Shown: positions 11,498 to 23,332 of the stretch, one piece after another
Numbering within the stretch: position 1 is the stretch's first letter
Layout: every line of letters starts with the position of its first letter
NCBI RefSeq assembly: GCF_018873765.1
Contig: NW_025317446.1
Location: forward strand, 1 to 64,000
DNA from: Telopea speciosissima
Taxonomy: Eukaryota > Streptophyta > Magnoliopsida > Proteales > Proteaceae
Direction of reading: 5' to 3'
DNA length: 64,000 nt
Translations under genes and position numbers: made by a program
The notes under the pieces: model-generated
What the model was told of the DNA's origin: nothing
Databases searched by the model: none
Seen by the model: only the letters and a program-made list of their open reading frames with translations

Positions 11498-12928
11498 CTA
11501 TGCATCATCACCTTCAACCTTTCCACCATCATCAACAACATTAAATATTGGCATATTTCCCAGCAAATCATCAAGTCCCTCAAAGAAGCCAATCCCTGTA
11601 GCAACATTTTCATCCCCACTCCCTGTATCTGTTCCTTCCCCAGGTTCAGAATCCTCAACCTCAATCCCCACTTCCCCATTCAAATCAAATTCCACAGTTT
11701 CTTTCTTACTCTGGAGGCCTCTACCCTTCTGTTTCTGAGTTCTCTTTGCAACTGTCTTCTTCCTTTTTTGCGGCTTCGCAGTTGCAACATTGGGCGCCTC
11801 CGTCCTTCCATCACCATCCTCCTCCTGAGCCTTCCCCGGGTAGTTCTGATCTCTATTATTCGCTTTCTCTACTGATTTTTTAGGTTTCTTATTTGACAAA
11901 GGTCTCTCTTTAACCTGAGCAGGAAAATGCCCTTTTTCAATAATATCCACCGAACTATCATCATCATCTCCATCGACATCTAAATTAACGTTGTCTGCTG
12001 TAGCATTACGAATACCTTCAGCTTGAGATTGAGGTGGAAACATGGAAGAGAAAGGCATCCAATTAGGAAACCCAGCATTTTTGTCTGCAGAGCTACGATT
12101 CCCTCCAGGCTGAAGATGGGGTGGACGCATCTGAGGTGAAGACGACCAATTAGAAAAGCTAGGAAATTTAGGTTTACCGCTACCAGATTTATTTTCTGAG
12201 AAGGCCAGAGGGAAGAAACCCCAACAATAGAAGAACTCATCATCTCCGGATACAGCCGGCGGGAGAGACTTAACCATGACAGCATGAAAAGCCCTCTTAC
12301 ATTTCTCACATCTGAGACAACATTCCTCGTATATCCTAGGGTATTCATAGAGATTATAGCAGTACGGACACGTCGTCCAGAAAGTCGACATCAACGATGA
12401 AGTCCTGTTGCTAGCTGAGTTAAAGATTTGCTCTTTGGATGCCTTTCTCTTCTTGCCTCGAGGACTTGGCTTTACTGGTTGTTGTTGTAGATTGTGGTTT
12501 GAAACAAGCTTGGAGAAGAGATTAAGCTCGTTATCGTAGAGGGTTTTTTTGGATGGGTTAGATAAAACGGCCCAAGCATCAACGACAAGCTTGAAGGCGT
12601 CATCGGCGGCTAAGACGGATTTGTTCTTGTCTGGATGTAAGAGAAAAGCCAGTCTCCTGTACTTTTTCTTTATGAGTTCCAGATCGTTAGATTGACAACC
12701 GATTTGCAGGATTGCGTACCAGTCCAAGTGATTGTTGATCCGCTTCTCGGCTGCCAGAAGAACATCGACGATGGAGAGGATCTGCTCTACTCCGTCAAGG
12801 AAAGGGTCGGCTTCCTGAGCTTGAACTGCGAAATTCTTGCTTCCTATGAGATCTCGAGCCATGAGAAGCTTATCTGCTATTTCTAGACATCGTTGAGCTT
12901 CTGCTCTTCCGTTACTTCCCTCCTCCAT
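11498..12928 (-). CDS. J-domain (DnaJ/Hsp40) protein, single exon
   Basis: An uninterrupted 476-residue frame runs from ATG (12926-12928) to TAG (11498-11500). Residues about 1-65 form the helical N-terminal region common in this plant group (AEAQRCLEIADKLL). The J domain spans about 69-134 with the HPD motif at 98-100 (LLHPDKNKS). A cysteine-rich zinc-ribbon-like segment follows, with CPYC at 187-190 and C207-x-x-C210. The C-terminal half is low complexity and acidic, with a lysine-rich nuclear-localisation-like stretch (KPQKRKKTVAKRTQKQK). Such proteins stimulate Hsp70 ATPase through the HPD loop; this architecture is typical of plant nuclear or cytosolic J proteins of undefined client. No intron is present, and the frame is intact. 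It is convergent with the TPR-like gene. Confidence 0.93.
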   Translation of the reverse strand: MEEGSNGRAEAQRCLEIADKLLMARDLIGSKNFAVQAQEADPFLDGVEQILSIVDVLLAAEKRINNHLDWYAILQIGCQSNDLELIKKKYRRLAFLLHPDKNKSVLAADDAFKLVVDAWAVLSNPSKKTLYDNELNLFSKLVSNHNLQQQPVKPSPRGKKRKASKEQIFNSASNRTSSLMSTFWTTCPYCYNLYEYPRIYEECCLRCEKCKRAFHAVMVKSLPPAVSGDDEFFYCWGFFPLAFSENKSGSGKPKFPSFSNWSSSPQMRPPHLQPGGNRSSADKNAGFPNWMPFSSMFPPQSQAEGIRNATADNVNLDVDGDDDDSSVDIIEKGHFPAQVKERPLSNKKPKKSVEKANNRDQNYPGKAQEEDGDGRTEAPNVATAKPQKRKKTVAKRTQKQKGRGLQSKKETVEFDLNGEVGIEVEDSEPGEGTDTGSGDENVATGIGFFEGLDDLLGNMPIFNVVDDGGKVEGDDA

Positions 12929-13055
12929 GGATTCTCCTCCACTTTTTTCACTCTCTCCGCTACCCTTTAGCGAGACAACAAGAGAGCGATGTGTTGGGTT
13001 TCATTCTAAAGGAAGAAGGTGAACCGTGAAAGGACTGGAAGAGGAGAAACTTGCT

Positions 13056-13241
13056 ATTACAAATATAGGTCACACTTTTATCACAAAGTACATCTTTCTG
13101 TTAAAATATGGTGAGCAAATACTGAGGGTTTTTATGTCTTTCCACAATTACAAATGTAGGTCACCCTTTTATCAAAAAGTACATCTTTCTGTTAAAATAT
13201 GGTGAGCAAAAAGCCAAAAAATGAGGATTTTTATGTCTTTT
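13056..13241. repeat. Tandem duplication in upstream region of J-domain gene
   Basis: Two units of about 86-95 bp (13056-13141, 13147-13241) share 'attacaaat.taggtcac', 'agtacatctttctgttaaaa', 'tatggtgagcaaa' and 'tttttatgtctt'. They lie about 130-310 bp upstream of the J-domain start codon, so they may duplicate promoter elements. No function is shown. Confidence 0.75.
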
Positions 13242-14002
13242 CATATCCCGTATAGGGACCCCAGGTAGTCTCTTACGCAGCTCGCCTTTTTCATCAGCGA
13301 GTGTGTGACACGTGTTTTCTCTGAAAATTAGATTTCTTCTCATTTGCTTCTTTCTAGTTAAGGGCCGACTCCAACCAATTTTAGTTCAACGTGGCAAAAT
13401 GTTATTGGATAGAAGTTTAAATTATTTTAGGAAAACAGTGAGCTGGCAAACAAAAGGTACGAAAGCGCATTGACTGAATATCTCCACGAATGAAACCGGG
13501 CCGTTGCTTGTCTCAAGTTCAGACTCTCATCTGCTCTTTGTAAAAGTCAAAGCGTCCGACAAAGGTCAAGAGCGTCCTTAAAGTTTATCCATTTTCAGGC
13601 CCTAAATGCCACGAGGCTAAACAGCTTAGCACAGATCCGTAAGGGGTCCCACTTTAGAGTGGAATGTCTACCATGGGCCCTACACACCAGAGATGGGTCC
13701 CACACCCCATGCAGGTGCAGATCTGTCCCCATCGTCCACATGTGGGGGAATGTAGCTTGTCTCCAAGGAGCCTAGTACGCCTAGGGAGCTGTCAACTGTT
13801 GGATTGTACCACACACATCCCTAGGCATGAGCCAAGATGTGTGCGGTACAGTTCAGTCGATAGATGCCCCCTGGCAACACCCTGGGTGTTGGGCTCCCTG
13901 GAGATAATCCTGATCCCATGTGGGGACCTGATTCAGACTCGAAATCTAGGACCTGAATCTTCTCCGACATAACCAACAGTTGGGCAATGTATTGGGGATG
14001 CA
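13242..14002. other. Intergenic, no gene seen
   Basis: This stretch is upstream of the J-domain gene and left of the duplicated block. From about 13640 the DNA is richer in G and C, with repeated 'gggtccca' and 'catgtgggg' words. No domain, RNA gene or element boundary could be supported. Confidence 0.4.
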
Positions 14003-14727
14003 TGTCAAATGTGTCCAACGTTGGACACACAGGAAAGGATCTGGTTTTGGGATCAACCAACACTATAAATACCTCTGACTTTCCCCCCCCCGATGATTTA
14101 CTTATCTAACTTTGCTTGCCCATATGTAGGACTACTGGGAACTTAGACTCTACTTGTAAGGAATCAACCAATTGAACAAGCTTTTACTTCTAGTGCGACC
14201 TAAAAGACATGTTAAGTTCTTTTACTTCTTTTGTAATTACTAAAGTAGATAGGATCAATTCCATAAAAAAAAAAAAAAAAAAAAGTAGATACGAATCAAG
14301 TAACTATAGCTCATAACTATGCCACTACTGTTACGATTTCTAAGCTCTCTTTACGTAAATTAGACAACATCCTTTAATGTAATTTCTAATCTTAATAAAG
14401 TTTTCTTTAGCATCGAAATAAAAAAAACATTTGATGGCTTCAAACAAAAAACAAATCCAACTTAGAGAAGAAAGATGAAATTGTAGGTAAAGTCTTAAAC
14501 GTTTTCCACAACTAATCCTATTGATTATTTTGACTCAATAGCTGACCTTTTCAGAACTTGGAACAATCCCTGCATAATGTTGGGTATATTCGTGATGGGT
14601 GACATTGGATAGAGCCCATCTAATCTAAAATTCTAATCTTTCCTATAAATACTAGCTGGAAACAGCAATCTATATTATTCCAAACTTGATATGCAGAGTG
14701 TATTACTTTAAGCAACATTGTCCTTAA

Positions 14728-15094
14728 TGTTGGGTTTTAGGCTTCATTAATATATCTTATCTTTATTGGGTCCATAAGGTAAATATTAATAATTCACTCT
14801 AGGTTTAAGTCAAAGGTATAACTGACCTTACACATTGTGGGAGTGTGGTTAGGGTCGGGGAGAATATAATATATATTCAACCCTAAGGTTCCTATAGTCG
14901 TCACTTGTTATATTGTATTCCTACTCACGGGAGAAAGAGTGAAAAGGCTGTGGAAGGCTGAAGGGAAGAAAAAGCTTGGGGATCGATTTCAGTTCTCAAA
15001 ACCCAAAGGTATGTTTTATTCCTCTTCTATTATTGATGCATTCTAGATCTGTATGGGCATATGAATGATTGATTGTGGTTTACAAATCCTTACA
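14728..15094 (+). repeat. 5' LTR of copia element
   Basis: This 367 bp LTR has TG...CA ends and is preceded by target duplication CTTAA. It contains an AT-rich 'gagaatataatatatattca' stretch that may act as the promoter TATA region. Confidence 0.92.
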
Positions 15095-15399
15095 AGTGGC
15101 ATCAGAGCCAATCCATATGGATCTGGAATCCATCTTTGTGAACGAAAAGAGTTTTTTGAAAATTTTGGATTTTGGATTGACCTTGTACGGTCGCTCTCGG
15201 TGGTGTACGACCACCAAAATTTTAAAATTTTTATATGGAATGGAAGAGGAGGTCGAGGCGGTCACGGCCATGTAAGCCATTTCACTGAAAACGTCTCCAC
15301 GCACGGCACACGCAGCCAGAAAAAGCGCGTGGATTTCACACGCCTGATTTTCGTTAAAAAAAAAAAAAAAAATTTATGGCGGCGGGCGATTCATCGCTG

Positions 15400-15780
15400 G
15401 GTCGACTCGGTAGGGTTTTCGAGTCAACCCGGTGAGCAGGCGGGTCATGACTTGGTCAGACCCAGTCCAACCCGAGTGGGCTAGACCAGGCCGGGCCCGA
15501 CCCAAGTGGACCAGATCGAACCCAACCCAGATGGGGCCAGTTTAGACCCTATCCAAGTGGGTCGACCCCGGATCCAACCCGAATGGGCAACCCGACCCGA
15601 GAAATGCGGGTGACCCGGATCCGTGACCCAAACCCGATTGGGTGGGTCAAATGACCTGGATTTGCGACCCAGAAAATAACCCATGTGGTCCGATCGATCC
15701 AGTTCAACTCGAGTCAGACTGGTCCGGTCCAACCCGGTTCAGACTTGTTGGTTCGACTAGTTTGACCGGCCACGTGTGAT
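15400..15780. repeat. GC-rich degenerate GACCC/GGGTC repeats in copia leader
   Basis: Dozens of short degenerate units such as 'gacccaacccga' and 'gagtgggtc' follow one another in both orientations, downstream of the primer site. Composition is strikingly different from the AT-rich element around it. This is untranslated leader; no open frame of note. Confidence 0.7.
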
Positions 15781-16387
15781 ATCACGCGCCGGATTCAAAC
15801 CGCGTGTGAGAGGGAGTTTGAGGTCCCCCTTTTTTTTGCTGTGCTTGTTTTTTTGAGGGCTACGCAATGGTATGCCTCGCTTGCTTCAAATGTGACCTCT
15901 GGGACCCACAGTGATCATTTTTTGTGTTTTTACAACTCTTGAAAGGTGTGTTCCTGCACTTCTCCTTTTATCTTATTTTCTATCTTTTATGAGGCGTCAT
16001 ACACTTGCAATACTATGACATGATGCAATGCAGAACAACAGTAATTTTCTTTTATAAAATCGTCGTGTGTGATAAGATTCATTTATTATTGTTTGAATTT
16101 ATAGACAAACATCTCATGGCTGCATCATGAGTAATTGGGTGCTCTAATAAGGTCAGTCGGAACCCACCAAAGTGGTAAAATCTGATTTTATTATAATGCT
16201 CAATAACTTAAGGTTTTTCTTAGAGCAGCAAAGAATGGTGATGCTCACCCAAAGGTAACATCATCCAAGACCAAAGTAATAGACACACACACATAGGGAG
16301 AGACTAGCTTAGGGATAATTGTTTACCCAAAGGTGATAGTTCTTTCATAGGTTGGTGCTGTCCTGCAGTAATTACAAAGTATTGAGT

Positions 16388-16547
16388 GGACCAGTGCATT
16401 TCAAAACCCAAAGGTTAGGGACGTAGATTCGGTTGACACTCTCGATGAGGTGCTGGAACATTGTATTGTATAACCAGCAAAGTGTGAAGAGGACCAGTGC
16501 ATTTCAAAACCCAGAGGTTAGAAATGCAGTTCCGGTTGATACTCTTC
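16388..16547. repeat. Tandem ~104 bp duplication inside copia element
   Basis: Two copies of a segment beginning 'ggaccagtgcatttcaaaac' and continuing 'gaggttag' and 'ggttgatactct' lie at about 16388-16443 and 16492-16547. A weaker relative is near 17200. They are noncoding within the decayed interior. Confidence 0.7.
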
Positions 16548-19067
16548 TGGTTTTATAAGCTAGTTTATTAGAAACTGGCATGGACTATAAGTTATAGGTA
16601 TTAACACTACCCAAGACTTAAATTAACGAAAGGTCTTGATTGTGCATAGAAAACCTTACACACTAGCATTAGTTAAGGTGGTTGACGATACTACATGTGC
16701 TTGTAAGAAAGTACATTACTATATGTGATTAGCTGCAGTTTTTCATATATGAGAACTATAGGGGATTGAGGTGTTGACCACCACAGTGGCACATCAATTT
16801 CCTCTGCAGTTCGGTCATGGCAGCAAAGCTGGTAGTATATGCTTAGGAGAGTTGCTACCCAAGTTTAAAGAGATTAGGCATGCACATGTAAGTATAGGAA
16901 GGATTGGCACCCTGGGGCTCTTTATGCTCAAAAGTGATAGGACTACTGTAGTCACTTTTGATTTTACGACTTTATGAAAGCTTCTACACATCTTATGCCC
17001 AGAGAGGGGAAGATATGTTCCGATTATGTTGCTCGTAAATTATGTGGCTTTCAGCATCAGCTTGTCTTTTATGGCATGTTTGTAACACACCCTAGTTATG
17101 CTCCCATGGACAATAGTGCGCGTTTATCTATTTAGTAGTGACTAGAACTTGTGTATGCTATCCTGACTGAGTAAGGTGTAGGCAATGACTGTGGACCACT
17201 GCGTCTCAGGAAGTATAGGTTAGGAATGTACACCAGACTAAAATTCTTGGCTACTGCGCTGGTTTGTTTTGTTGGAATCGACACAGTCTTGACACTGGAT
17301 AATTATTGAAGTTATGGGTGCGGCAAATGCTAGTTATTGATTTGATATTTTATTTGATAGGATGTCACCCACCAAAGAAAAGTTGGTTGTAGGCGATAAT
17401 TTCAAGATGCAAAACTATAATACCTGTGCCTTAGATTCTTCCCAGCGCACTGGAAACCGCACTCGAGTAGGAAGTAAAAAGATGCGCTTGAATGTACGAA
17501 CATATAGGGCTATCATGAGGGCACGTGCAGCGGTTTTCAAAGGATCCAAGATGCCGAGACCATTTGGGAATGAGGGATTGGCCACCTGGGTGCGGACCAA
17601 TTGAGAAAATCCTCTCTGATGTAGTGGATAAGTCAGACTCACCTTACTATACTCCGAGGTCCCCACCAAGAGATGAGGCCGAATTTGAGGAAGTGGATAA
17701 ACCAAAATCATCATTCTACACTCCTAGGTCACGTGACCATTCACCACAGCCCTCAGAAGATGAGTTTTTGTTTCATGATCAAGGGGTGAATGGGAAGTAA
17801 AGGTCTTAGTGAGTGATGAGGATATGAAGATATAGAAGCCATAGGAGCCATTGAGAACCTTTAAACCATTCTGTTCATGTTTCTTTTATTGTTTTGTTTT
17901 CCTAAAACATATAGTTTTATTTAAATTCAGAAGAATTTTGTTTTACTTGGATAAGCATGTACACTATTTTTAATAAAGTTGGCTATTCTCATCAGTTGGT
18001 TCTTTTATTTTGTTTTAATCATATGATTGATGATTGCATGAACCGTTAATCTCTCCCATAGTTTAATCAATCACCGTGAATAGATGTTAGGACGGGCCTA
18101 TAGAGGAATAGAGGAAGGCATTATTGATACTTAGCCCTTGAAGTTTTAGGAAAGTGTGTTGACTGCATCAAGGGGAAGATGATAACGTTCGAAAGAAAAT
18201 TAGTCCCATAGTGCTTGGAAGTGTCACGAAAGTAGTGGTGATGCTAGTCAACATTTAAGAAGGAAGTAAACTAGAAAACCCTGAGCCTCTATTTAGGTTG
18301 AAATTTTGGGGTATGATATTTTTAAACTATAGAAGTCAATTAAAATACCCCATCTAACACAACCAAGGACTACCTGAGAACCTATCCTCTCGAATTTTAC
18401 AATCCAAAGCGAGTGATAGCTTTGGGGTTTCAAGTGAGGATGTAAGATCATAAGTTTGACACCCAGGCTCAGAGAGTAGAATTGATAAGATCACTTGTGC
18501 GAAGTCTCTTGAGAATGAGGGTAAAATGGTTGCGCTTGTAAGATGGTTGGAAGGATTTAAGGATGAAATGGTGTTTGAAAAATTGATTGAGCTTCCTTAG
18601 GGATGCAAGGTTGTTGCATCAAAGCTATTTTAGAACCAATATTGGCCTTCAGGGGAAGACAGAACACCACAATACCTAGCAGTACCAAAGATTTTCACTG
18701 AGAAGGAGAGGGTTTGATTACTTGGTAGCCGTTCATCTAGTGTCCTCATAGGAATCTTTTAGAATCATTATTGTAGCACCCAAACAGTGGAGTCACAGAT
18801 GTAGAAAAACTGGTAAGCTACCACCAACCTAGTAAGTTGAACTGCAAATGATCAGGTAGAGCAAGTTCACACGCGTCAGCATGAGTGTTTTGAGAAGAAA
18901 AATGAAGGACTATCGAATTCTTAAGTTGTCGGAATCACTGTAAGGACTAAAATAGGCTGCACGACAATGATTTTGAGGTTCGTGCGGATTTTGACTTCGT
19001 ATGGTTCTGTTAAGTGTGTGCAATTGGAAATTGCATCCACTAGAAAACTACTAGGGGTAGGTTCATC

Positions 19068-19442
19068 TTCTGTGTGCCCTATGTAGATGATATACTGCTA
19101 GTCGACAGTGATCTTGACCTATTTTGGGAGACCAAACAGTTTCTTTCCAGCGATCCTGAGATGAAAGACATAGAAGAGAACACCCATGTACATGGTTTCG
19201 TGATAAGTTGTGGTGGAAAGGAAGACCATTTTGGGTTGCCACAAAGGGCTTATATTAACAGGATCTTGTTGAGGTTTGACTTATCCAATGATCTGAGGAG
19301 AATGCACCTATCCACAAAAGGAGACAACTTGAAGGAGCAATGGTGTTCAAAGGAGATTCTTGAGACTGATTCCATGAAAGGACAAGCCCCATGCATCAGC
19401 TATGGGAAAGTTGATGTATGCACAGGTGTGCACTCAACCTGA
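19068..19442 (+). pseudogene. Copia reverse transcriptase relic
   Basis: The frame begins with the catalytic YVDDILL block and continues with the copia-type downstream pattern (FLSSDPEMKDIEE, HGFVISCGG, FGLPQRAYINRILLRF). Upstream RT fingers and downstream RNase H are not recognisable. It is a relic, not a functional gene. Confidence 0.8.
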
Positions 19443-20369
19443 TAGTGCCTTTGTAGTTAACGTGCTTGGGAGTTTTCAGTCCAATGTAGGACTGGGTCAT
19501 TGGACCACAGCTGAGGAGGTAGTGCAGTACTTACTGTGTACTAGAGATTGGGCGAGTCCACGGGAGAGATGACAAACTTGGAGTGGTCAGATAATCAAAT
19601 TCAGACTCCAGTGGTTGAACTAATGACATGGAATCGATCTCTGGTTGTGTCTGCTTGGTGGGTGGAGGAGTTCTTTAGGGAAATGGAAAGGTGTCAAGCA
19701 GATGGCTATTAGACTGTTGTTGCTTTATCCACCATGTAAGAAGCGTGATCGCGATTTTGAGATGATTGAGCGGATTGTTTAATTAGGCTTTTCACCGCAA
19801 AACTAAAGGTTGCTAACTCTGTCCCTAAACCCTTATGGTTGAGGTGAGGCAAGAATTCTGCAGTTATCTACCCAAGGAACAACAAAAGGCGAACAGCTCA
19901 AGATGTATAGGGACAAAGCATCTTCCTGTCAGAGAAAAGGTAACTAAGGGAGAGGTCGATGGTGTTTACGTCCCTACTGGGCAATTGGTGACTGAATCTT
20001 TTTCTATGGTTTCGCTCAATAGGGTTTTTCTCTGAGGTCATGTTTTAAGGAGACCAACTAGTACAGTATGAGCAAAAGTCCCTAGATTCATGGAGGTATA
20101 GAACAGCATAGTACTTGTCATATTTGTTTGGGTGATGGCAGTGTGATTCCCGAGGTTTAGTGAGAGTTTGTGTTGTTTTAACAATTATGACTATTATGTT
20201 CATGATATGTCGGTTTAGTGGGAGGATGTTGCTCCCCTTGTTATTTGAGCTCTTTATTTGACCAGTGATATCTGTATTTTTTGTCATCTTGATGCATTTA
20301 CTGGTTATGGTTTCTTTGTATATTGTTGTATGACATGTCTTATATGTACATAATGACAATATTTAGCCA

Positions 20370-20560
20370 AGGTTTTACGATTGCGGTATTTAGCCAAAGA
20401 TAACAAAATGGCAATTAGCCATAGATAATGAAGTGGCGATTAGCCATAGGCAGTAAAAAGACAAAGTTCTTTAAAATGACGGATAAAACCGTGGGCGTTA
20501 AGCCAAAGTATGGTGTTAACTCCAGTTTATGGCAGTTTAGCCCAAGTATGAGTTAATGTC
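20370..20560. repeat. Degenerate 'tagccaaagataa' repeats near 3' LTR
   Basis: Four to six imperfect units of about 30 bp, each containing 'ttagcca(a/t)ag', precede the purine tract and 3' LTR of the copia element. Confidence 0.55.
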
Positions 20561-20859
20561 AAAGTGTACTACCTGTGAGGATTTTCAAAGTAGAGGACCT
20601 ACGAGGAAATGAGCATGTACTTGCTGATCACTTGTTATGCTCTTGTTTCCTTATTGATACATATACCCAAAGCGGTTCGAGTTAATAGATCATTTGTGGT
20701 TGTGATGAGAGAAAGTTGTATGCCGTATATTGATGCATATCTTCTGCTGTCGTTCGACACAAGTGGGTATTAATAAGAATCAAAGTAATTTTGAGTGAAA
20801 ATGGGATTCTGACCAATTCCAATAAAGATATGCGTATTAATTTTGCCCAAGTGGGAGAT

Positions 20860-21226
20860 TGTTGGATTTTGGGCTTTATTAATATATCTTATCTTTATTG
20901 GGCCCATAAGGTAAATATTAATAATTCACTCTAGGTTTAAGTCAAGAGTATAACTGACCTTACACATTGTGGGAGTGTGGTTAGGGTCAGGGAGAATATA
21001 ATATATATTCAACCCTAAGGTCCGCACAACCGTCACTTGTTATTTTGTATTCCTACTCACGGGAGAAAGAGTGAAAAGGCTGTGGAAGGCTAAAGGGAAG
21101 GAAAAGCTTAGGGATCGACTTCAGTTCTCAAAACCCAAAGATATGTTTTATTCCTCTTCTATTATTGATGCATTCTAGATCTGTATGGGCATATGAATGA
21201 TTGATTGTGGTTTACAAATCCTTACA
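20860..21226 (+). repeat. 3' LTR of copia element
   Basis: This is the same length as the 5' LTR (367 bp), beginning TGTTGGATT after the purine tract and ending CTTACA at 21226, followed by target duplication CTTAA. Confidence 0.92.
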
Positions 21227-22689
21227 CTTAAACCCTAAACCCTAACACATAATACTTTTAGCCTTTGGTACCAAGTGGGTCCATGAACATCCATTGCTCA
21301 ATGCAACATAACAAAACTATGGTTTCACTAAATACAATAACCCAATCAACTTTATTGGTAGTCGAATGGTGCTTGCATTTTGTGGACATTCTACGCAATC
21401 AAGTGGCAAAATAAAATTTAAAAAATCCAAAAGAAAAATGAAGGGGAAATATTAGTAAATGTGAAACCATCTAACACATTTTCTAAACATATAATGGTCG
21501 GAATTGTTCCATCACCCTTCTAGATAGATCATCCATTGATTCTGCAGTGGACTTGTAGTCCAAGGAACTTTCCCCTGAAAATTATACAGTCAAATGAATA
21601 ATGTAATAATGGATTTTTCATAAAATGAAAAAAAAAAAAATGCAAATTTGAAAAATTTTAATTATTGCATGATGCTAAACTTAATAAAACCATCATCACA
21701 TCATTTCTATTAATATATGGAAAAATTTCCTACGATGCGAATGTTCTTTTCACCTTCTCACATGTTTTTTTTTCTTTTTATTTCATCTCATAACTCACTA
21801 TGTGAGCCGCATGTGAATGATACCATTGTCCAAGTCACCATTGGTGTGGCTTTGGAGATTTTCTCCACATTGGCATCATGGGGAACCCCTCCCCATAAAT
21901 AAAATGGAGAGTTGGAATCACCATTTCAAAAATTTATTATATCGGCTGATTCAGTTCAGAATTGATCAAGCCCGAATCCAGCCAATTCTAGGGTTTTGAT
22001 CACCGGATTGTTGAGTTTTCAGATCTAAGGATCGATTCTAGATTTTTGGGACTGAATTTGTCTGATCCGAATCGGTAGGGAGTTGGGACCGATTCGACCC
22101 CCAATTCCAATTTAATAACCTTGGCTGGAATGCTAGATTAACAGGTCTGGCCTTTTTCAACAAGTTCTTTTTTTTATTGTGAATAGGACAAACTTCATTA
22201 AAATTACTTGAAAAGGAAATTAGCCACATCATCTATAATACAGTCATTTAGTTTCCTACTCCTTAACTTGAAGGGCTAAATTGTGGGGTATGCTAATTAC
22301 TGATCTGTCCATTTTCTTGATACATACAAAGTTCATATATTTAAAAAATGAGAGGCAAAGAGCTACCACAGCCAAGGATAATCCACCGGTTTCGTCAGCC
22401 ATTGCATCATTTCTGTAGAATCGATCTAAATTTCTAAGTTTTTGAATCCCAATGACATAGCCCTGATGCACCTTGTTGGATTCCTCTTGCTTCAGCTTCT
22501 TGGATTGTTCTTGCAATTCCATAATTCATAGTTGCTAAGGAGAATTGATTGTTTAGAAATAACAACAGTTGTCAAGCTGGCTTCTTTTGTAGATGGGTCG
22601 AAGTTACCATAAGTAATAATAATGATGGGGAGTTTTAGCAGTTGGGAGGTTTAAATAAAAATTGGGAATAGGGGAAGTTCCTCTATGAG

Positions 22690-22838
22690 GCGCTGCCTGT
22701 AGCGGCTTGAGCGGTGCACAAACAGCGGGCAGTGCGATGACCATCTTACCCCTGTACGAGCGCCTTGTCTGAGCGGGGGTAAGGTGGTCATTGCGTTGCA
22801 CCCTGTTTGTGTGCCGCTCAGGCCGCTACGAGCAGCGC
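22690..22838. repeat. GC-rich long hairpin (MITE-like), copy A
   Basis: Arms of about 36 bp pair nearly perfectly: 'gcgctgcctgtagcgg' with 'ccgctacgagcagcgc', and 'tgcacaaacag' with 'ctgtttgtgtg'. Inner parts also pair ('gaccatcttacccc' with 'ggggtaaggtggtc'). A related hairpin is at 33023-33174, so it predates the block duplication. No clear target duplication. Confidence 0.75.
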
Positions 22839-22948
22839 GCCATAGATGATCACGATCCCTTGCAATTGGGGCTTGGGGGAATCAGTTGGGTAGGGAGTTA
22901 GCAGAAGGTCACGTTCCCATGTAGCAATTTGGAAAAGGTAATCAGGAT

Positions 22949-23147
22949 CAATTTGGCTCTCCTCCAGTCGTGGCGGGAACTGGAGGGTCCAGCCCAGCAA
23001 AACAAAGGTGGTTTTGATCATTTCATAGGTGAGACTCAAGTGAGCCCCTATAAAATGACCATACACCCCCCTTGTTTTTGAGTGTTTTTGCTGGGTTGGA
23101 CCCTCTAGCTCCCACCAGGCCACCAAGGCTGGAGGAGAGCCAGATCC
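22949..23147. mobile_element. MITE with 9 bp TSD, copy A
   Basis: This 199 bp palindromic element starts CAATTTGGCTCTCCTCCAG and ends with its inverted form CTGGAGGAGAGCCAGATCC. A perfect 9 bp target duplication AATCAGGAT is at 22940-22948 and 23148-23156. The 9 bp duplication suggests a Mutator-type source. The orthologous insertion is at 33282-33479. Confidence 0.88.
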
Positions 23148-23214
23148 AATCAGGATGCGTGATTTCTCAGGCTTTGAGAAAGTTGGGATGAAAGGAAAAC
23201 TTACAATGAAGCGA

Positions 23215-23332
23215 ATAAGAGCTTGGGAATCCAAGAAGACACACTCTTCGAATTCCAACAGCCTTGGTCCTACTCAGCCCAAGTTTTAAGGCCAAGGCCT
23301 CACCAACAAGTACAGATGAAGAAAAAAGATGA
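23215..23332 (-). pseudogene. L1 LINE RNase H-like relic, copy A
   Basis: The minus-strand frame reads VLVGEALALKLGLSR, then AVGIRRVCVFLDSQALI, matching the E...D core of the RNase H-like domain at the C terminus of plant L1 elements (RVT_3). It is truncated on both sides by other repeats. A matching relic is at 33560-33694. Confidence 0.65.

Larger units (their letters stand above)
14728..21226 (+). mobile_element. Copia-type LTR retrotransposon, decayed interior
   Basis: Paired 367 bp LTRs (14728-15094, 20860-21226) begin TGTTGG and end CTTACA, with a perfect 5 bp target duplication CTTAA (14723-14727, 21227-21231). A primer site TGGCATCAGAGCC at 15097 matches the initiator tRNA-Met type, and a purine tract AAGTGGGAGA precedes the 3' LTR. 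The only recognisable coding relic is reverse transcriptase near 19070-19330 (YVDDILL, then EMKDIEEN, GLPQRAYINRIL). The rest has many stops. The LTRs differ at roughly 18 positions by eye. It is absent from duplicated copy B, so it inserted after the duplication. Confidence 0.93.

Noticed and set aside
11306-11875. 189-residue plus frame
   Set aside because: Antisense shadow of the J-domain gene's acidic, lysine-rich C terminus.
17362-17804. Two overlapping frames as copia gag
   Set aside because: No zinc knuckle or gag pattern visible. They may be gag-derived but I cannot support it.
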